From the NCBI GenBank assembly GCA_016806645.1, contig JACSYO010002159.1:1093501-1157500 (forward strand): a stretch of DNA of 64,000 nt. The letters are read 5' to 3'. Shown here piece by piece: positions 13,323 to 24,570 of the stretch (positions within the stretch are counted from its first letter, which is position 1; each line of letters begins with the position of its first letter). The stretch is from Ophiodon elongatus. Taxonomy: Eukaryota > Chordata > Actinopteri > Perciformes > Hexagrammidae. The position numbers and the translations under genes are program-made. The notes beneath the pieces were generated by a model. It saw nothing but the letters and a program-made list of their open reading frames with translations. It did no database searches and was not told where the DNA came from.

Positions 13323-16140
13323 TATGTGTGTGTGTCTCCGGCCTCCCACAGCCTTCTCTCTATGGAGCCAGTCACAACACTGCTTCAATTAAAGAGGGTC
13401 CAGCAGTGCTGCTCCAAGCCTCATGTGTCCTGTTCCGTGGACTTATATATGCTGGGCTGGCGTTACCGTTTCAAACCCCTTCAACCGGTGACTCGTTAGA
13501 GGTCTATTCTACAGATTAATAACCTCTTTTCAACAGCCAGGGTCCAGATCATGCCTTTTTTTCTTCTTGGATGGCAGAATTGCGATGTCTCTACACTGCC
13601 CCTCTCTCGCACGATCAAACGCTGGTTTTTCTCAACCGTCTCTCACTTTTCATCTACACACCCCTGAAGAGAGAGAGCTGAACAGGAAACCTGGGAAATC
13701 AGTTAATAATCTTACATTATGTTGTCCCGGATTCACCTGCCGCAGCTGGTCAGTATTTATTTTTTTATTGAAGGAGCAGGTGGTCCTGATGTACACCCAG
13801 CGTGTAACATCTTAATGGCTAGGTGAGTCTGCACCGTGTCCTCTCTCTCCCCCATCCCCCCACCAGCCTGGAGCAGGGGATGCAGTAAAACAGTAATGAT
13901 ACAGTGTGCAGCGTGTCAAGGAACCAGTGTGAGACCATTAATAATGAAGTGCAATCAAAAGCCCTGCTTGCAAAATGCTCCCTACTACGGTATGAAGCTA
14001 CTACTAACACCACCACTAAATGTTGTATTGTGTTTGGTCGGTTTGTTCACCCACAAAGGTTTGTTTGTTTTCTGCACCATTATAATTTAATAGCCAGCTC
14101 CATGGCTTCCGGCGTGTGTGTGTGTGTGTATGTGCGCATGCATTTGTGGGCATGGCCCACAAAGAGGCGGCTAAGCAATCAATAATGTAAATTTCTATTA
14201 TTGATTAATTGATTTCCAATAGTCTCCCCTCCTCCCAGCTACTTCTCGATGCCACACCAGTGGCTAAAACAAAGATCCCCACTCTTCGTTTCTGTCAGAC
14301 AAAACCATATTGATGTAGTGACGCTAATGCTTTGTTTATAGTAAGACAATAAGCACCCTTGTCGAGACAAAAGACATGGCAGTGTTTGGGGTGAAGAGGT
14401 TGTGTGGGTAGCATAGGTTAGCTTGGGTCAATTGCCCCTCAGCAGCATTTCCATTATGACCGCATTTGGTCTGCAGGACAAAGGAGCCCGAGCTCAAACA
14501 CCCCACGGACCAAAAGATCACTCCAGACCGAGTTTCCCGTAGTCCGGGATTTTGTTTTCTCTTGACAAATTACAGTTTTGAGGAGATTAATCATGCACCG
14601 AGAGACAAGCACATGCTTTGTTTTCAAGCTTGAGCTATGAAGGAGGTTCATGAGTTATGTCAATGGTATTTGGTCCAGAAATGTGACAAATGCGGCTTTT
14701 AATGAACAACGATATGCCAGCAGCTCTGAGAGGATGCACCTCTAGGCACAGTGGCTCTTTGAGCTCAATGCTAACGTCTGCATGTTTAGCAGGTATAATT
14801 TTTACCATGTGCATCATCTTCGTTCATTGTGTCAAAACAAGCGTTTGCAAGTATTTGGTCACAAACCACAGTATTGGACGAGCGCAAATATTGATCTGAT
14901 GATGGCCCTAGGGGAAGGGTGGACGGTTCACTTAAGTGATTACAGTTCCTCCTGACGGGAACGTGAATGTTTGTACCAAATTACGTGGCAATCTATCCAA
15001 AAGTTGTCGAGACATGTCTCTAAACAAACAAAATATTGCCCTCATGATGGCATCAGGGGAAAAGGTCAACGATTTACCTCAGTGATTACAGTTCGACGTG
15101 AATGCTTGTACCACATTACGTGGTAATCCATCTAATAAAGGTCGAGACTCTTCCTCTTCACAAACAAGGCTTGTTCTTTTGCTTCCTCAATGCTAAATAT
15201 ATTCTTAAGATTCAACACTCCCACAACACAATTCTTTAATTCCTTCTTCTTCTAAGCCACATTCACACAGACCTGATGGATGTTTCCCCTTTTAATTGGT
15301 TGATGTCACAAAAGAGAAATATTAACCTCATGGTGGCACCAGAGCAAAGGGTTACCATAGTCAGTAGACTTTATCCTCTGGGCAACATTCATTTCTTTTT
15401 TTTAAAATTCATGGAAATCCATCAATTAGTAGTTAAGATATTTTTATACTGAGCCAAAGTGGTGGGCTGACCGATAGACCGACCTCTCCACCCCTAGAGC
15501 CATGCCATAAGCACGGCTAAAAGGGCTCTCTGGGACAAACTGTGCTTTTTAATCATTTCTCAACAGCTGTTTTGTACATTTGCACACCATAGGACCTTTT
15601 CTTCATTTCCATAGGCAGCGTTTTATTGACACAGACACACTAATGTACAAAGACAGTGCTCAGGGAGTGCAGAAGACTGTAGCAGTCGTCTGAGAGGTGC
15701 TCCGTCATCGCAGGTTTGTAATGTAAAAAGTGTCACCTTGTTACGAGGACACGCTCTATCTTCTGGTAATAAAGTCTCTTAATGAGCCTTGAGTGTCAAC
15801 GGTATAATCTCCAAAAAAAAAAAAAAAAAGTGTGTGTGTTTTACCCATCTTGTGGGGACACCATTCTGCTAACACAGTCACATTGTGGGGTCTCGCTTTC
15901 CTTTTGGGGACGAAATGCAGATAAAGGGTCAGGTTTTGGCTGGTAGCAATTATGGTTAGGTTAAGTCTTCAGGAAATGAATGTAAGTCATTGTAGTGTGT
16001 GTGTGCGTGTGTGTGTGTGTGTGTGTGTCCAATCCATGTGGACAAGCTTGCGTGGAATTGTCTACAGATGTCAGTATGTGTCTCAGATGATGCTGACATG
16101 AGACCGGCGCAAATTGTCTGGCTGGCTGAACGAGCATGTC

Positions 16141-16197
<57 letters not shown>

Positions 16198-16260
16198 GTT
16201 TTTCTCTGTCTATGTTAGCTCATACTGTAAAAGCCCGCACTTTTATCTGCATATCTGGAT

Positions 16261-16323
<63 letters not shown>

Positions 16324-16887
16324 CCTCCCGCTACCCTTTACAGACCTTAAATTATTCATGTTCTGAATCACTGCTTCTGCTGTCAGAGAGCCCAGTGTCA
16401 GATATGGATGCACAGTGGTGACCTGTGATGTCCACGTTTGTATTTTATTAACTAGTGAAGTAGATTCTACTTCTGAGTTGTGGCATTTTGTGTTTTTGCT
16501 CATGTGGGTCATTGTAATTGTACAAACACCACAATTACAATGACCATCTTCCTTTCATCAGATTGAAATGTGCATCTTTGGAAATGAAGTGACTGCTACT
16601 TTTAACTTCTGCTAGCGGAATTCTTGTCCATTTTACACACAATTTATTAAAACGAAAATTCAAACAGAGCCCATCCACCCATAATATCAAACCCGTGCGC
16701 TGAAAACTCAGAGTTTATATTAAAGGATGCACAGCTGTGCGTCTGTCATTAGCGTTTCGGCAAACCAGTAATTTTATTGCGAGGAACTTCTTGCTTTGTT
16801 GTTGAAATCACTGATTGTTAACTTTTAATGTCTACTTAAAAATGACTTCTCAACAGAGCAATCAAATACAGACAGCAAGATAACAGC

Positions 16888-16967
<80 letters not shown>

Positions 16968-19734
16968 CAGAGTGCCCTTCAGAGTTCCCCATGGGGCCTG
17001 ATGCAGGCGCTGGAACAGCAGGTGGGAGAGCTGAGGATCGACACTGACGACGGCTGCCATGATGGCGCCCAAGGAGACGCAGGCGACAGTCGGCCGAGTT
17101 CTGGTACTTCCACAGTTTTAAACTTGTTTCTGTTGTCACAGCTCTTACAAGCATGTAGTTAACAGCTTTCTAAATGTGCACTTTGTGAGTGGATTTTATT
17201 TCTTTCTTTTACATAATCTACACAAGGAAACTCATCTTTCTTTGTCTCTTTGCATTTCGATATACGCTTGTAATGAGTTTGTCGTGTTATTTCTGCTCTT
17301 ATTGTTCGTTCATACTCCAGTTGCTTGTAATTTATTTTTGTGGCATATTTGTGAAACACGTTGAGACACTGCCTGCATCAAGAAGCATATTTTTAGAGAA
17401 CATGAATGATCAGTGAACTATAATAAAGAGGATAGTCATCCCCTCGCTCTTTCTCTAATTGTATTTCCTAGGTTTCTATGAGTCGAGTGAGGGTCAGTCG
17501 CCTAAAGGAAGATCTTGTTCCACAGAGACAACAGAGACGGTCTCCCCCTGGGCTTACACCAACGACAGGCCAAAGTCTGTGGGTAAGAAAAAGTAGCAGA
17601 TCTGGAAAGACTGAGGGACACAAGTACACATTAAATATTCTTGTTCTATGCGTAAGTGAAGCAGGACACATTTTTGTGTGTCATTTTACTCTTTGCATTA
17701 TCAACCGTTAGAATCAGAGCATGTATTCATCTCTTCTTCTCCTTTTTCTAACATCAAGAGAAGATGGCAGATGTGTTATCCTTCTCGTATCTATTGTCTT
17801 GCAAATAATCCACAGACATTAAAAACAAAACATAGATACAGCATCTGATGTATTTTGAGTTTGGATTTATTGTCATTGCTCTCGTATAGGTTGTTCAAAG
17901 CCCGATAGTCAGGAAGTGCGGTAATCAGGTGGAAAGAACAAGCTGCAACCACCACAGATTTGAGAGATGCATACAAGCGCACTGTTTTAATAGTCCATTA
18001 AATGAAAACATCTGTTAAAAAAATCGGCCCCAAGGCATAGATTAGATGTGAAACAAAGCATTAAGTCCCTGACTTCTTGTAGAATAACTACTGACTTTGC
18101 ATTCTGAAGTGAAGTTTCTGCATCATACACTATTGCTTATGTCTAATTTATAGATTGTCTTTTTTGTTTGTGGTATAATAATGATGCCCCTGCACCCTGA
18201 CCTGCAACTATATTATTTTCTGTTATTAGGAGACCCCTTAATAATGAATGGAGAACTGGATGTGCCAGTCCTACGAACCACCCTACCCCGCTCTTTCTCT
18301 GCCCCGTACCCACCTCTGGAGGGCATCGCCGAGGAAGGCGCAGCGGTGGACTACTGGCAGTGGGACACCAGCCAAGCCTGGCAGCAACAGCCTGCAGAGG
18401 ATCAGGTCACAGAGGAGTACTACCAGCAGGCGTTGAGGGTAGAGGGTTACATCCTAAGTCTCGTCCAGCGTCATACCCTCGCACCACGGCCGTGTCAGCC
18501 TCGCACCACCCTGAGCCCCGACCCCCAGTACTGCGGGGCCTCCGGACACAGCTCCCTACACAGGAGAACTCCTTCTCTTACAACAGAGCAACACTTTCCT
18601 GACCCCCACTTCCAGCCCCACGTTGACCTTTCAGCAAACCCTAAGGGCCAGGACTGGGGTTGTGACCCGCAGGAGGGGGAGGCCTGTGGAGGAGAGGCCC
18701 CATCTTTGGAGGAGGACTCTTATCTTGCTCTGCCCTACCCCCAGTCCAGGCCACACTCCCTGGCCGAGAGGCTACAATCACCTCTGCCCTCCCTGGACCC
18801 CAACTGTGGTGTCGGGGCTCTTGACCTTTATTGTGAACCCCCATCCCCCCAGCATTGCTTTCATCCACAACTCCCTATTCATCACAAACACAATTTAGTA
18901 AGTGCTCAGTATATCCCTGGACATGCCTGCCATGCCCCTTTGCGCTCCCCCAGACACTACAACCCGGAGCAGCCTAAGCCCAACCGTGTTGTCATCTCTC
19001 CTGAACACCCGAAGTCCAGAACTTCTAAGAAGAGCCACAACGAGCGACAGAGAGCCAAGAAATCAAGCAGTAAAACCAGTCGATCCCAGTCTGAAAACAG
19101 CCTCCTGGGCCAGCGAGTGTTGCCTGAGCGCAGGTACAGCACCACCGAGAGGCACCAAGGCAGAGGGGATCTTGCTCAGAACCAAGGCCAAGTCGCTGGA
19201 CAGCAGGCGGGCAACAACAGCGACAACGTGAGCCGACGTTGGTGCTCCAACCTGGAGCTCAGCCAGGACGAAGGGGAGACCGTAGCAGGGCAGTCACAAC
19301 GACGACCGCCGCGAAAGGTTCGCCAAGGTCAGTCTTGTCCCCATTCCCAACACCAGAACTACCACCTCCAGCAGCAGCACCCCCAGCGCTGGCACCCCGA
19401 CTTCCCGGAGAGAGCACCTCTCTGTCACGGAGAGGAGGGCTACGCTGGCGCTGGCACCGCCCCCGCCGAGTCCGAGTCCAGCATGAGCGAGGTGTATTCC
19501 CCGGCCTCCAGCTCGCTGTCCAGTGACTCCGATGAGAGCGGGGGGCTTGTGTGGCCCCAGCAGCTGCCACCACGCCTTGCTTCTACCTCCTCCTCATCCT
19601 CACCTTCACCACAGGCAGCTGCCAACGTCCCCTCTCAACCAAAAGCCTTTGTCAAGATCAAAGCCTCCCATGCTCTCAAAAAGAAGATCCTCCGATTCCG
19701 CTCAGGGTCCCTCAAAGTCATGACTACTGTATGA
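10371..19734 (+). CDS. dact3: Dapper homolog 3 (Dishevelled-binding Wnt/beta-catenin antagonist)
   Basis: Dact proteins are cytoplasmic/nuclear adaptors that bind Dishevelled and dampen Wnt signalling. Four exons join in frame: 10371-10601, 16971-17103, 17472-17582, 18230-19734, giving 659 residues. The start MHRAFSFPVTVERSR matches the family N-terminus; residues about 10-80 are charged and leucine-rich (zipper/coiled coil). Other hallmarks are GFYESSEGQS at the exon 2/3 junction, PRSFSAPYPP, VSAQYIPG, SRSQSENSLLGQR, ESESSMSEVYSPASSS, GGLVWPQQL, and a conserved basic C-terminus (VKIKASHALKKKILRFRSGS) ending in the PDZ ligand MTTV. The combination LVSAQYIPG + GGLVWPQQL resembles vertebrate Dact3 more than Dact1 or Dact2. 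Teleosts often keep two dact3 copies; I cannot tell a from b. Intron 1 is 6.4 kb and repeat-rich. Confidence 0.93.
10920..11160 (+). promoter_or_regulatory. Candidate conserved element in dact3 intron 1
   Basis: A complex, low-repeat block about 320 bp after exon 1, with homeobox-type cores and an E-box-free AT/GC balance (for example CTTATTAGTGCTCATAAAGG). It stands out from the neighbouring homopolymers and GT repeats. Judgement by texture only. Confidence 0.25.
13283..13335. repeat. (GT)n microsatellite with GTAT interruptions
   Basis: GT array in dact3 intron 1, interrupted twice by TA. Confidence 0.95.
14734..15530 (+). repeat. Dispersed teleost repeat, internally reiterated
   Basis: Begins with the GAGCTCAATGCTAACGTC / GCATGTTTAGCAGGTATAAT type of motif. 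It then shows at least three diverged copies of a block with 'CTCATGATGGC..CAGGGGAAAAGG', 'GTGATTACAGTTC' and 'ACC(A)AATTACGTGGCAATC' (about 14898-15000, 15047-15140, 15327-15480). It ends near 'CCCTAGAGCCATGCC'. I remember this arrangement as a high-copy teleost interspersed repeat; I cannot name its class. Confidence 0.65.
16144..16321. repeat. Two long (GT)n microsatellites separated by 66 bp
   Basis: GT arrays at 16144-16196 and 16263-16321 flank a unique spacer. With 15994-16028 they form a microsatellite cluster in dact3 intron 1. Confidence 0.95.
16893..16964. repeat. (GT)36 microsatellite abutting the dact3 exon 2 acceptor
   Basis: About 72 nt of pure GT runs into TTTCAG at 16965-16970, the 3' splice site of dact3 exon 2. 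It replaces a normal polypyrimidine tract. Confidence 0.95.
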
Positions 19735-20986
19735 GGAACGGCCCAAATCTGTTTTAAACCCATGAACTTTTCTACTGTGTTGTAAAGCCATTGTCAGAGC
19801 ATTGGTCTCCGATCATTTCTTAACTTACCAATCCAGTTTTGACACGCTACCTACCTCTAATTTCAGTATGTTCGTAGTGAGAGACATTTACATTAATGGG
19901 CATGATTAAAGATCTGCTAGAGATCATCTGGTTGAATTTATCTTGTAGTTGACAGCCATCCGACACTAGACTAATGAGCATTACCCTGCTCTAATTGATG
20001 ATAATTGGTGTGATGTATAGTTACACTGTGTTGACATGGACCACACTGAAGTGACTGAATATGCTGCCAGTTTGTCAGTCTTGATGCCTGTTGGCCTTAT
20101 AGTTAATTTATCATAGATGTGTGGTTAATTCATTCCTACAGTGTAGACTTGGCCAAATGCAGGTTTACACAACTAATAGGTACATTGTCGAAAGCTTCAA
20201 GTCTTGCTAAACACCAAAGCTCTAGAAATGTCATAGAAATATTTTTGGGCCCTGGCTTTTTTAAGAAAAGTGGATAAATTCACACTATTATTAATAGAAT
20301 ATTCATTAATTATTGGAAAGTTTATGCTAAAAATTTGCAAGGTTATCTGACTTTCTCTGCACTGAATAAAAGCCTGTCGTTAAAAGTTAATTGGAATTAA
20401 CTGGAGTGCACCATTTGAACACTGTCTCCATTTCCCCACAAATTAGTACCAGATTGCAGAGTTCTTTCCGGGAATTATTAGGTTATCTTTCTGAAACTAC
20501 AGACCCATGAAATTAAGCACTACTAAAAACATTACTTCAGTGTGTGGTAAAACTTGAAGCTTTAGAGTAAGGATTTGTCTTGCAGTTAGCTTGCATCCTA
20601 TAGAGAAAAAGGCAGGAGTGAACAAATGTGTAATAGTACAAATCTATATTTACATTTGGTTCTCCCACAGTTAAAAAAAAATTGATGGTCTGATTGTTAA
20701 TCTCTGAGGAGGGAATATCCATATTGTTCACAGGTACTCAGCTCTGCCTCTTTGTAAACTGTGCTACAGGGACCAATGAGCATCAACAGGTCTGTGAGTA
20801 AGAAAGGGGTTTAGTAGAGGCCATAGTAAGGGGCCGGTGTATATGCATGCATGCACATACAGTATGTATAAGTGCACATATTAATTAAAACATAGGGACA
20901 CAGAATTGGACACTCTTGTAAATATGTGTGTTTCTGTATATACCATCACGTGGCCTTGTTTGGAATGAATGTAGTTTGTAAATAAA
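19735..20986 (+). other. dact3: dact3 3'UTR with poly(A) signal
   Basis: Follows the TGA after MTTV. AATAAA occurs near 20364 and, in a stronger setting (GTAAATAAAGGC then T/G-rich sequence), at 20981-20986. This suggests a 3'UTR of about 1.25 kb with possible alternative polyadenylation. Confidence 0.55.
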
Positions 20987-21764
20987 GGCTTTTTTTCTCT
21001 TAATGTTGGTAGGTTAACACATTTTTTTTATTGTTTTGTTTATTCTTTAATTGCCCTGTTACAACAAGATCCATTTAAAACATCATACATTAACAAAAAT
21101 AAGCATTAAGCAAGTGGTACAAAAATAAAAAAAAAGATAATGACTTTACATTTCATAGACAGAGGGTCTGGTTCTCCGCCCAGGAGCTATATGCATCTCT
21201 ATGCAAGTTGGTCATTGAGCATCAGAGATGTAGAGTGCAGCTCCCTCTTGTGGTCTATGCATAAGTAGGCTACTGTCACACAAGAGGACATGACTGTGTC
21301 TTATAACTAAGTATTACAAGAACAGTTTATTAATTATTTAGAACAACAAACTTTAATTATAACAAATAAAAGGAATACAAATCTTTTATAACAGAAATGC
21401 TTTCAACCACAGTCTGAGATCATCCTTGTGTCGGAGCACACATGGAAAGTTTTTATTGTTGTGTAAGACATGAATGTTCACAGGAAATATAAGCAAATAG
21501 TTCCCGAATTGCAATATTGAGGCAGTCATGATAACATTTTTGCATTTCATTCAACTGTATCAGCAAAACTCTTTCTCAGAATAGCTTGTAAAACCGCAGG
21601 GTTGGCACGTGCACACGTTCAAATGTGGAAGTCTGTTCTTTAGAAGCAGTTTCTTTTAAAAAAGGTTCATCTTAAACACAGACAGTTCATGAAACCCAGT
21701 GGCTAGGATGCTCATGCTCAATACTGCGGGGAGATTGCAGCAGTAAATCAAAGTCAACTCAACA

Positions 21765-22808
21765 TCAGATTTTAGTTGTGTCCTTCCCAGTGCTGGAGCT
21801 CTTGGTGTCGGTATTAGCGATGCTCACCCTGGTCGTGGGGTCCTCGCTGATGAAGTGCAGCATGGTGCGCATGGAGCGGCTCATGCTTTCCTTGAAGCCC
21901 CGGCCCAGACACACATAGAGCAGCGGGTTGAGGCAACTGTTGAAATATGCCAGGCACAGCGCTAAAATGTGTGCCAGGTATATTTTGGGACTGTTAACGG
22001 AATTCCGAGTGGTCGTCAATATGAGAAAGTCCAAAATGTGCAGTGGGAGCCAGCACAGGAAGAAGCTCAGCACCACAGCGACGATGACCCTCAGCGTGCG
22101 CGTGGAGCGGGTCCGACCTCTTGACATGCCGCGCTCTGCTCTCCTATACACCACCACGTGACAGGCCACGATCACCACGAAAGGGATGACGAATCCCACC
22201 AGGAAGCGGTAGGATGTGACGAGCCAGGCACCGAGGGGACTGTACGCCGTCACGCACTCCCGCTTGTCAACACCTGCTTCGATCTCCCTGGTGTAGACGA
22301 ACTGGGGCGCGCTGCCCACCAGGGCCAAGCACCAGACCGCGACGCACCCGCAGGCCGCCTGCTTAGGGCGCCTGTTGTTCTGACACCAGACGGGTCTGCT
22401 GACCAGCATCCAGCGATCCACGCTGATCAAAACCAGCTGCAGGACGCTGCAGTACATCACCAGGTGAAACAGGCTTTTGACTAGCGTGCAGGCCAGCGGC
22501 CCAAAGTGCCAGTGGTCGTCATGGGCCAGAGGGATCATGAGCAGAGGGATGGAGAGGCAGCACAGAAGATCCACCAGCGCGAGGTTGAGGAACCACAGGG
22601 AGGTGACAGAGCGAGGCATGCAGAACCCCGTCACCCACACCACCATAGCATTACCGGGGACACCCAGCAGGAACACGAGCCCGTAGAAGACCAGAGCCAC
22701 GATCTGGATCGGTTGGATAATAGGCGTCAAAGTGTCGGGAAACTCAGGCAGTGTGTAGTTATAGTCACTTATATTGAGGGAACTGAGGTAAAAGTAATCA
22801 AAATCCAT
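21765..22808 (-). CDS. c5ar1: Complement C5a anaphylatoxin receptor 1 (GPCR)
   Basis: A class A GPCR of 347 residues in one coding exon. It would sit on leukocyte plasma membranes, bind C5a and drive Gi-coupled chemotaxis. The N-terminus is rich in Tyr beside Asp (Y5, Y7, Y16, Y18; probable sulfation) with two N-glycosylation sequons (N12, N17). Seven hydrophobic segments start near residue 37 (LVFLLGVPGNAMVVWV). Motifs: NLALVDLL in TM2, SVDRW where most receptors have DRY, PVWCQN after it (shared with human C5AR1 PIWCQN), basic RTRSTRTLRVIVAVV entering TM6, FFLCWLPLHI, and NPLLY in TM7. The tail is Ser/Thr-rich. The retained Arg of the DR motif argues against the non-signalling C5aR2. The ATG at 22808 lies 12 nt after a 3' splice site, so the 5'UTR is split. 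Poly(A) signal candidate at 21452-21457. Confidence 0.92.
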   Translation of the reverse strand: MDFDYFYLSSLNISDYNYTLPEFPDTLTPIIQPIQIVALVFYGLVFLLGVPGNAMVVWVTGFCMPRSVTSLWFLNLALVDLLCCLSIPLLMIPLAHDDHWHFGPLACTLVKSLFHLVMYCSVLQLVLISVDRWMLVSRPVWCQNNRRPKQAACGCVAVWCLALVGSAPQFVYTREIEAGVDKRECVTAYSPLGAWLVTSYRFLVGFVIPFVVIVACHVVVYRRAERGMSRGRTRSTRTLRVIVAVVLSFFLCWLPLHILDFLILTTTRNSVNSPKIYLAHILALCLAYFNSCLNPLLYVCLGRGFKESMSRSMRTMLHFISEDPTTRVSIANTDTKSSSTGKDTTKI

Positions 22809-23145
22809 GGCTGGTTGAAGCTGTAAATGGAAACGTTGTCAAAACATTACAATAAAGTTTTTATCACGCTGACATTATCATTATAAATAGATGGAAGTGA
22901 TTTAATTTGGTGTGTGACAAATGTTTAATGTAAAACAAATATGAACTTTCATAATTATGTGTGAAACTATTGATAAGTCCATAAATTAGTCCAACACAAT
23001 CATAACAGATGATCAATTTGCGCTGATTAGTTGAATTATTTTATAAATATGTAAAATCTAGTTACAATAAAACAACAAAAAAAAAAAGATTCAACTTACA
23101 GTTTCAGTGGCCAGTTGCAGCTTGATTGCTGAGGGGAAGTTATGA
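22809..23145 (-). other. c5ar1: c5ar1 5'UTR exon and 5'UTR intron
   Basis: On the minus strand, a non-coding first exon ends at 23100 with donor GTAAGT (23099-23094). The acceptor TTTACAG ends at 22821, leaving 12 nt of leader before the ATG. The intron is 279 nt (22821-23099). A leader intron just before the start codon is typical of chemoattractant receptor genes. Confidence 0.7.
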
Positions 23146-23167
23146 AACCGTTCTGCTTTCAAGTGGG

Positions 23168-23175
23168 TTTTATAG
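23168..23175 (-). promoter_or_regulatory. c5ar1: TATA box of c5ar1
   Basis: Minus-strand CTATAAAA. Initiation 25-30 nt downstream would fall near 23140, giving a first exon of about 40 nt that ends at the donor at 23099. Spacing and splice sites agree, so this is a good core promoter candidate. Confidence 0.7.
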
Positions 23176-23604
23176 GCGAACACACACACACACACAGACT
23201 TGCACAATATCCCTCCTAAAAAAATGAACTGAGACATTTTCATTGGAAACATTGAAAAACATGTGGATTTTATTTATGTTTATTCACGCTTTTTATATGT
23301 ATCTTTATGTTTCTTATCCATAGGATTACATTGCATCTATTCTTGTTATTCTGCTGTTGTTACACTTCAGAAGAACGTATCCAGTTAGAATTGACTGGCA
23401 CAAAAGCAAACATTATTCAGTCTGTAAGAGTTTGTAGATAGTTTTCAATATCATTTTCACATTTCACATACATCATTTTGTAGTTTATATTTAAGAAAAA
23501 ATATTAGTGGATTTATGAGGTAAAATGTTCTACTCAAATGTTAAAAACGGGATACAAATCCTCAGAAACAAAAAATAAGTATACGCATCAGTGGGACAAA
23601 ATAC

Positions 23605-23610
23605 TTTATT
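23605..23610 (-). promoter_or_regulatory. Poly(A) signal of the LBH-domain gene
   Basis: AATAAA on the minus strand (in GTCAATAAAGTATT), about 960 nt after the proposed stop codon at 24571. The intervening sequence has no convincing coding content and is read here as 3'UTR. Confidence 0.5.
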
Positions 23611-24570
23611 GACAAATTCATAATTATCATTTTATAATAACACAAATTATATACAAGTTATTCACAAATCAGCCTAAACACAAATGAGAGTATTATAACA
23701 CAACTACAATTCTCAATGGTGTCTACAACTGTTAATGAAAAGCAACTAGAGCTGCCGGCCTTTTTTTGGTTCAACATGGCTGACAGCAAACTGAATGTCC
23801 ACTCCTGTCCGCCAAAAAGAAACAAAGTCTATGACTGATTTTGGTAACCTTATGGAAATTTCAGATTTTAAGATTCCAACTAACATTAGTCAACATTTGT
23901 CACTCACATAACGCACGATGAGAAATAATGTAACATCCGGATGTGGTCATCTCAAAATGCTCCACAGATTCAGGACAGTGGATCCAGAGCAGCGCCTAAT
24001 AAATATTATACCGAAGCTATAACCAGGTAAATGTCCTCAAAAGTCAAAATGATGACTATGAGAAATATGTTTAATAAGGTACAGTGAGGAAGTATAAATT
24101 AACAAAGCACAAACTAAAGAAAATCAGTTGCCATAGCAGGGTGTTCTATTTTAGCCCTATGACATCAGTGAGCCCTTCAAAGTTAGGAAACAACAAGGGA
24201 AACGAAACATAAAGATACAACGTCAGCAAAAGTTATACTTAAAAGTAGAAAAAAAAAGACAGCATTGTATTGTATTGTATTGCTCAAACCTCTGCCGCCA
24301 ACGTCAGCAAGCTGACTTTTGCGTGTATGAGAATGTGTGTTTGTGTATTTGTGTCTCTGTTCTCTGTTCTCATGCCGACAGGCATGTATCTGTTTGTCGG
24401 TGTTTGACATCTAAAACATATTTTGATACTTGTATGTTCCTCTTCATCAACATTGGCTTTCAGTTCAATCTCCGCATCATCTGCCACTGTCAAACTCTGG
24501 GCTGATGTGTCCTAGTTGTTGCTATCGGCCTATCCGCAGCATGCTTCCTCACTGGGTCTCCGAAGTTAAG

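Larger units (their letters stand above)
10602..16970 (+). other. dact3: dact3 intron 1, microsatellite-rich
   Basis: No independent gene found. It contains at least six long (GT)n tracts (12668-12697, 13283-13335, 15994-16028, 16144-16196, 16263-16321, 16893-16964), a G-run at 11357-11367, a poly-T at 11279-11306 and a dispersed repeat at 14734-15530. A candidate conserved block lies at about 10920-11160. A TCF/LEF-type core AACAAAG lies near 11722-11728. Confidence 0.7.

Noticed and set aside
16136..17162. Several ORFs encoding poly-(Cys-Val) or poly-(His-Thr) around 16-17 kb
   Set aside because: They are translations of (GT)n/(CA)n microsatellites; only the dact3 exon at 16971-17103 in this stretch is supported.
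18641..19573. Antisense and alternate-frame ORFs inside dact3 exon 4
   Set aside because: Shadows of a GC-rich coding exon; the sense frame carries the conserved Dact motifs.
24284..24497. Minus-strand ORF (TVADDAEIELKANVDEEE..) with a CCCAG acceptor at about 24498, as last exon of the LBH gene
   Set aside because: In the phase required by the 25801 donor it gives only about six residues before a stop. The acceptor at 24642 is stronger and gives a longer in-frame C-terminus.
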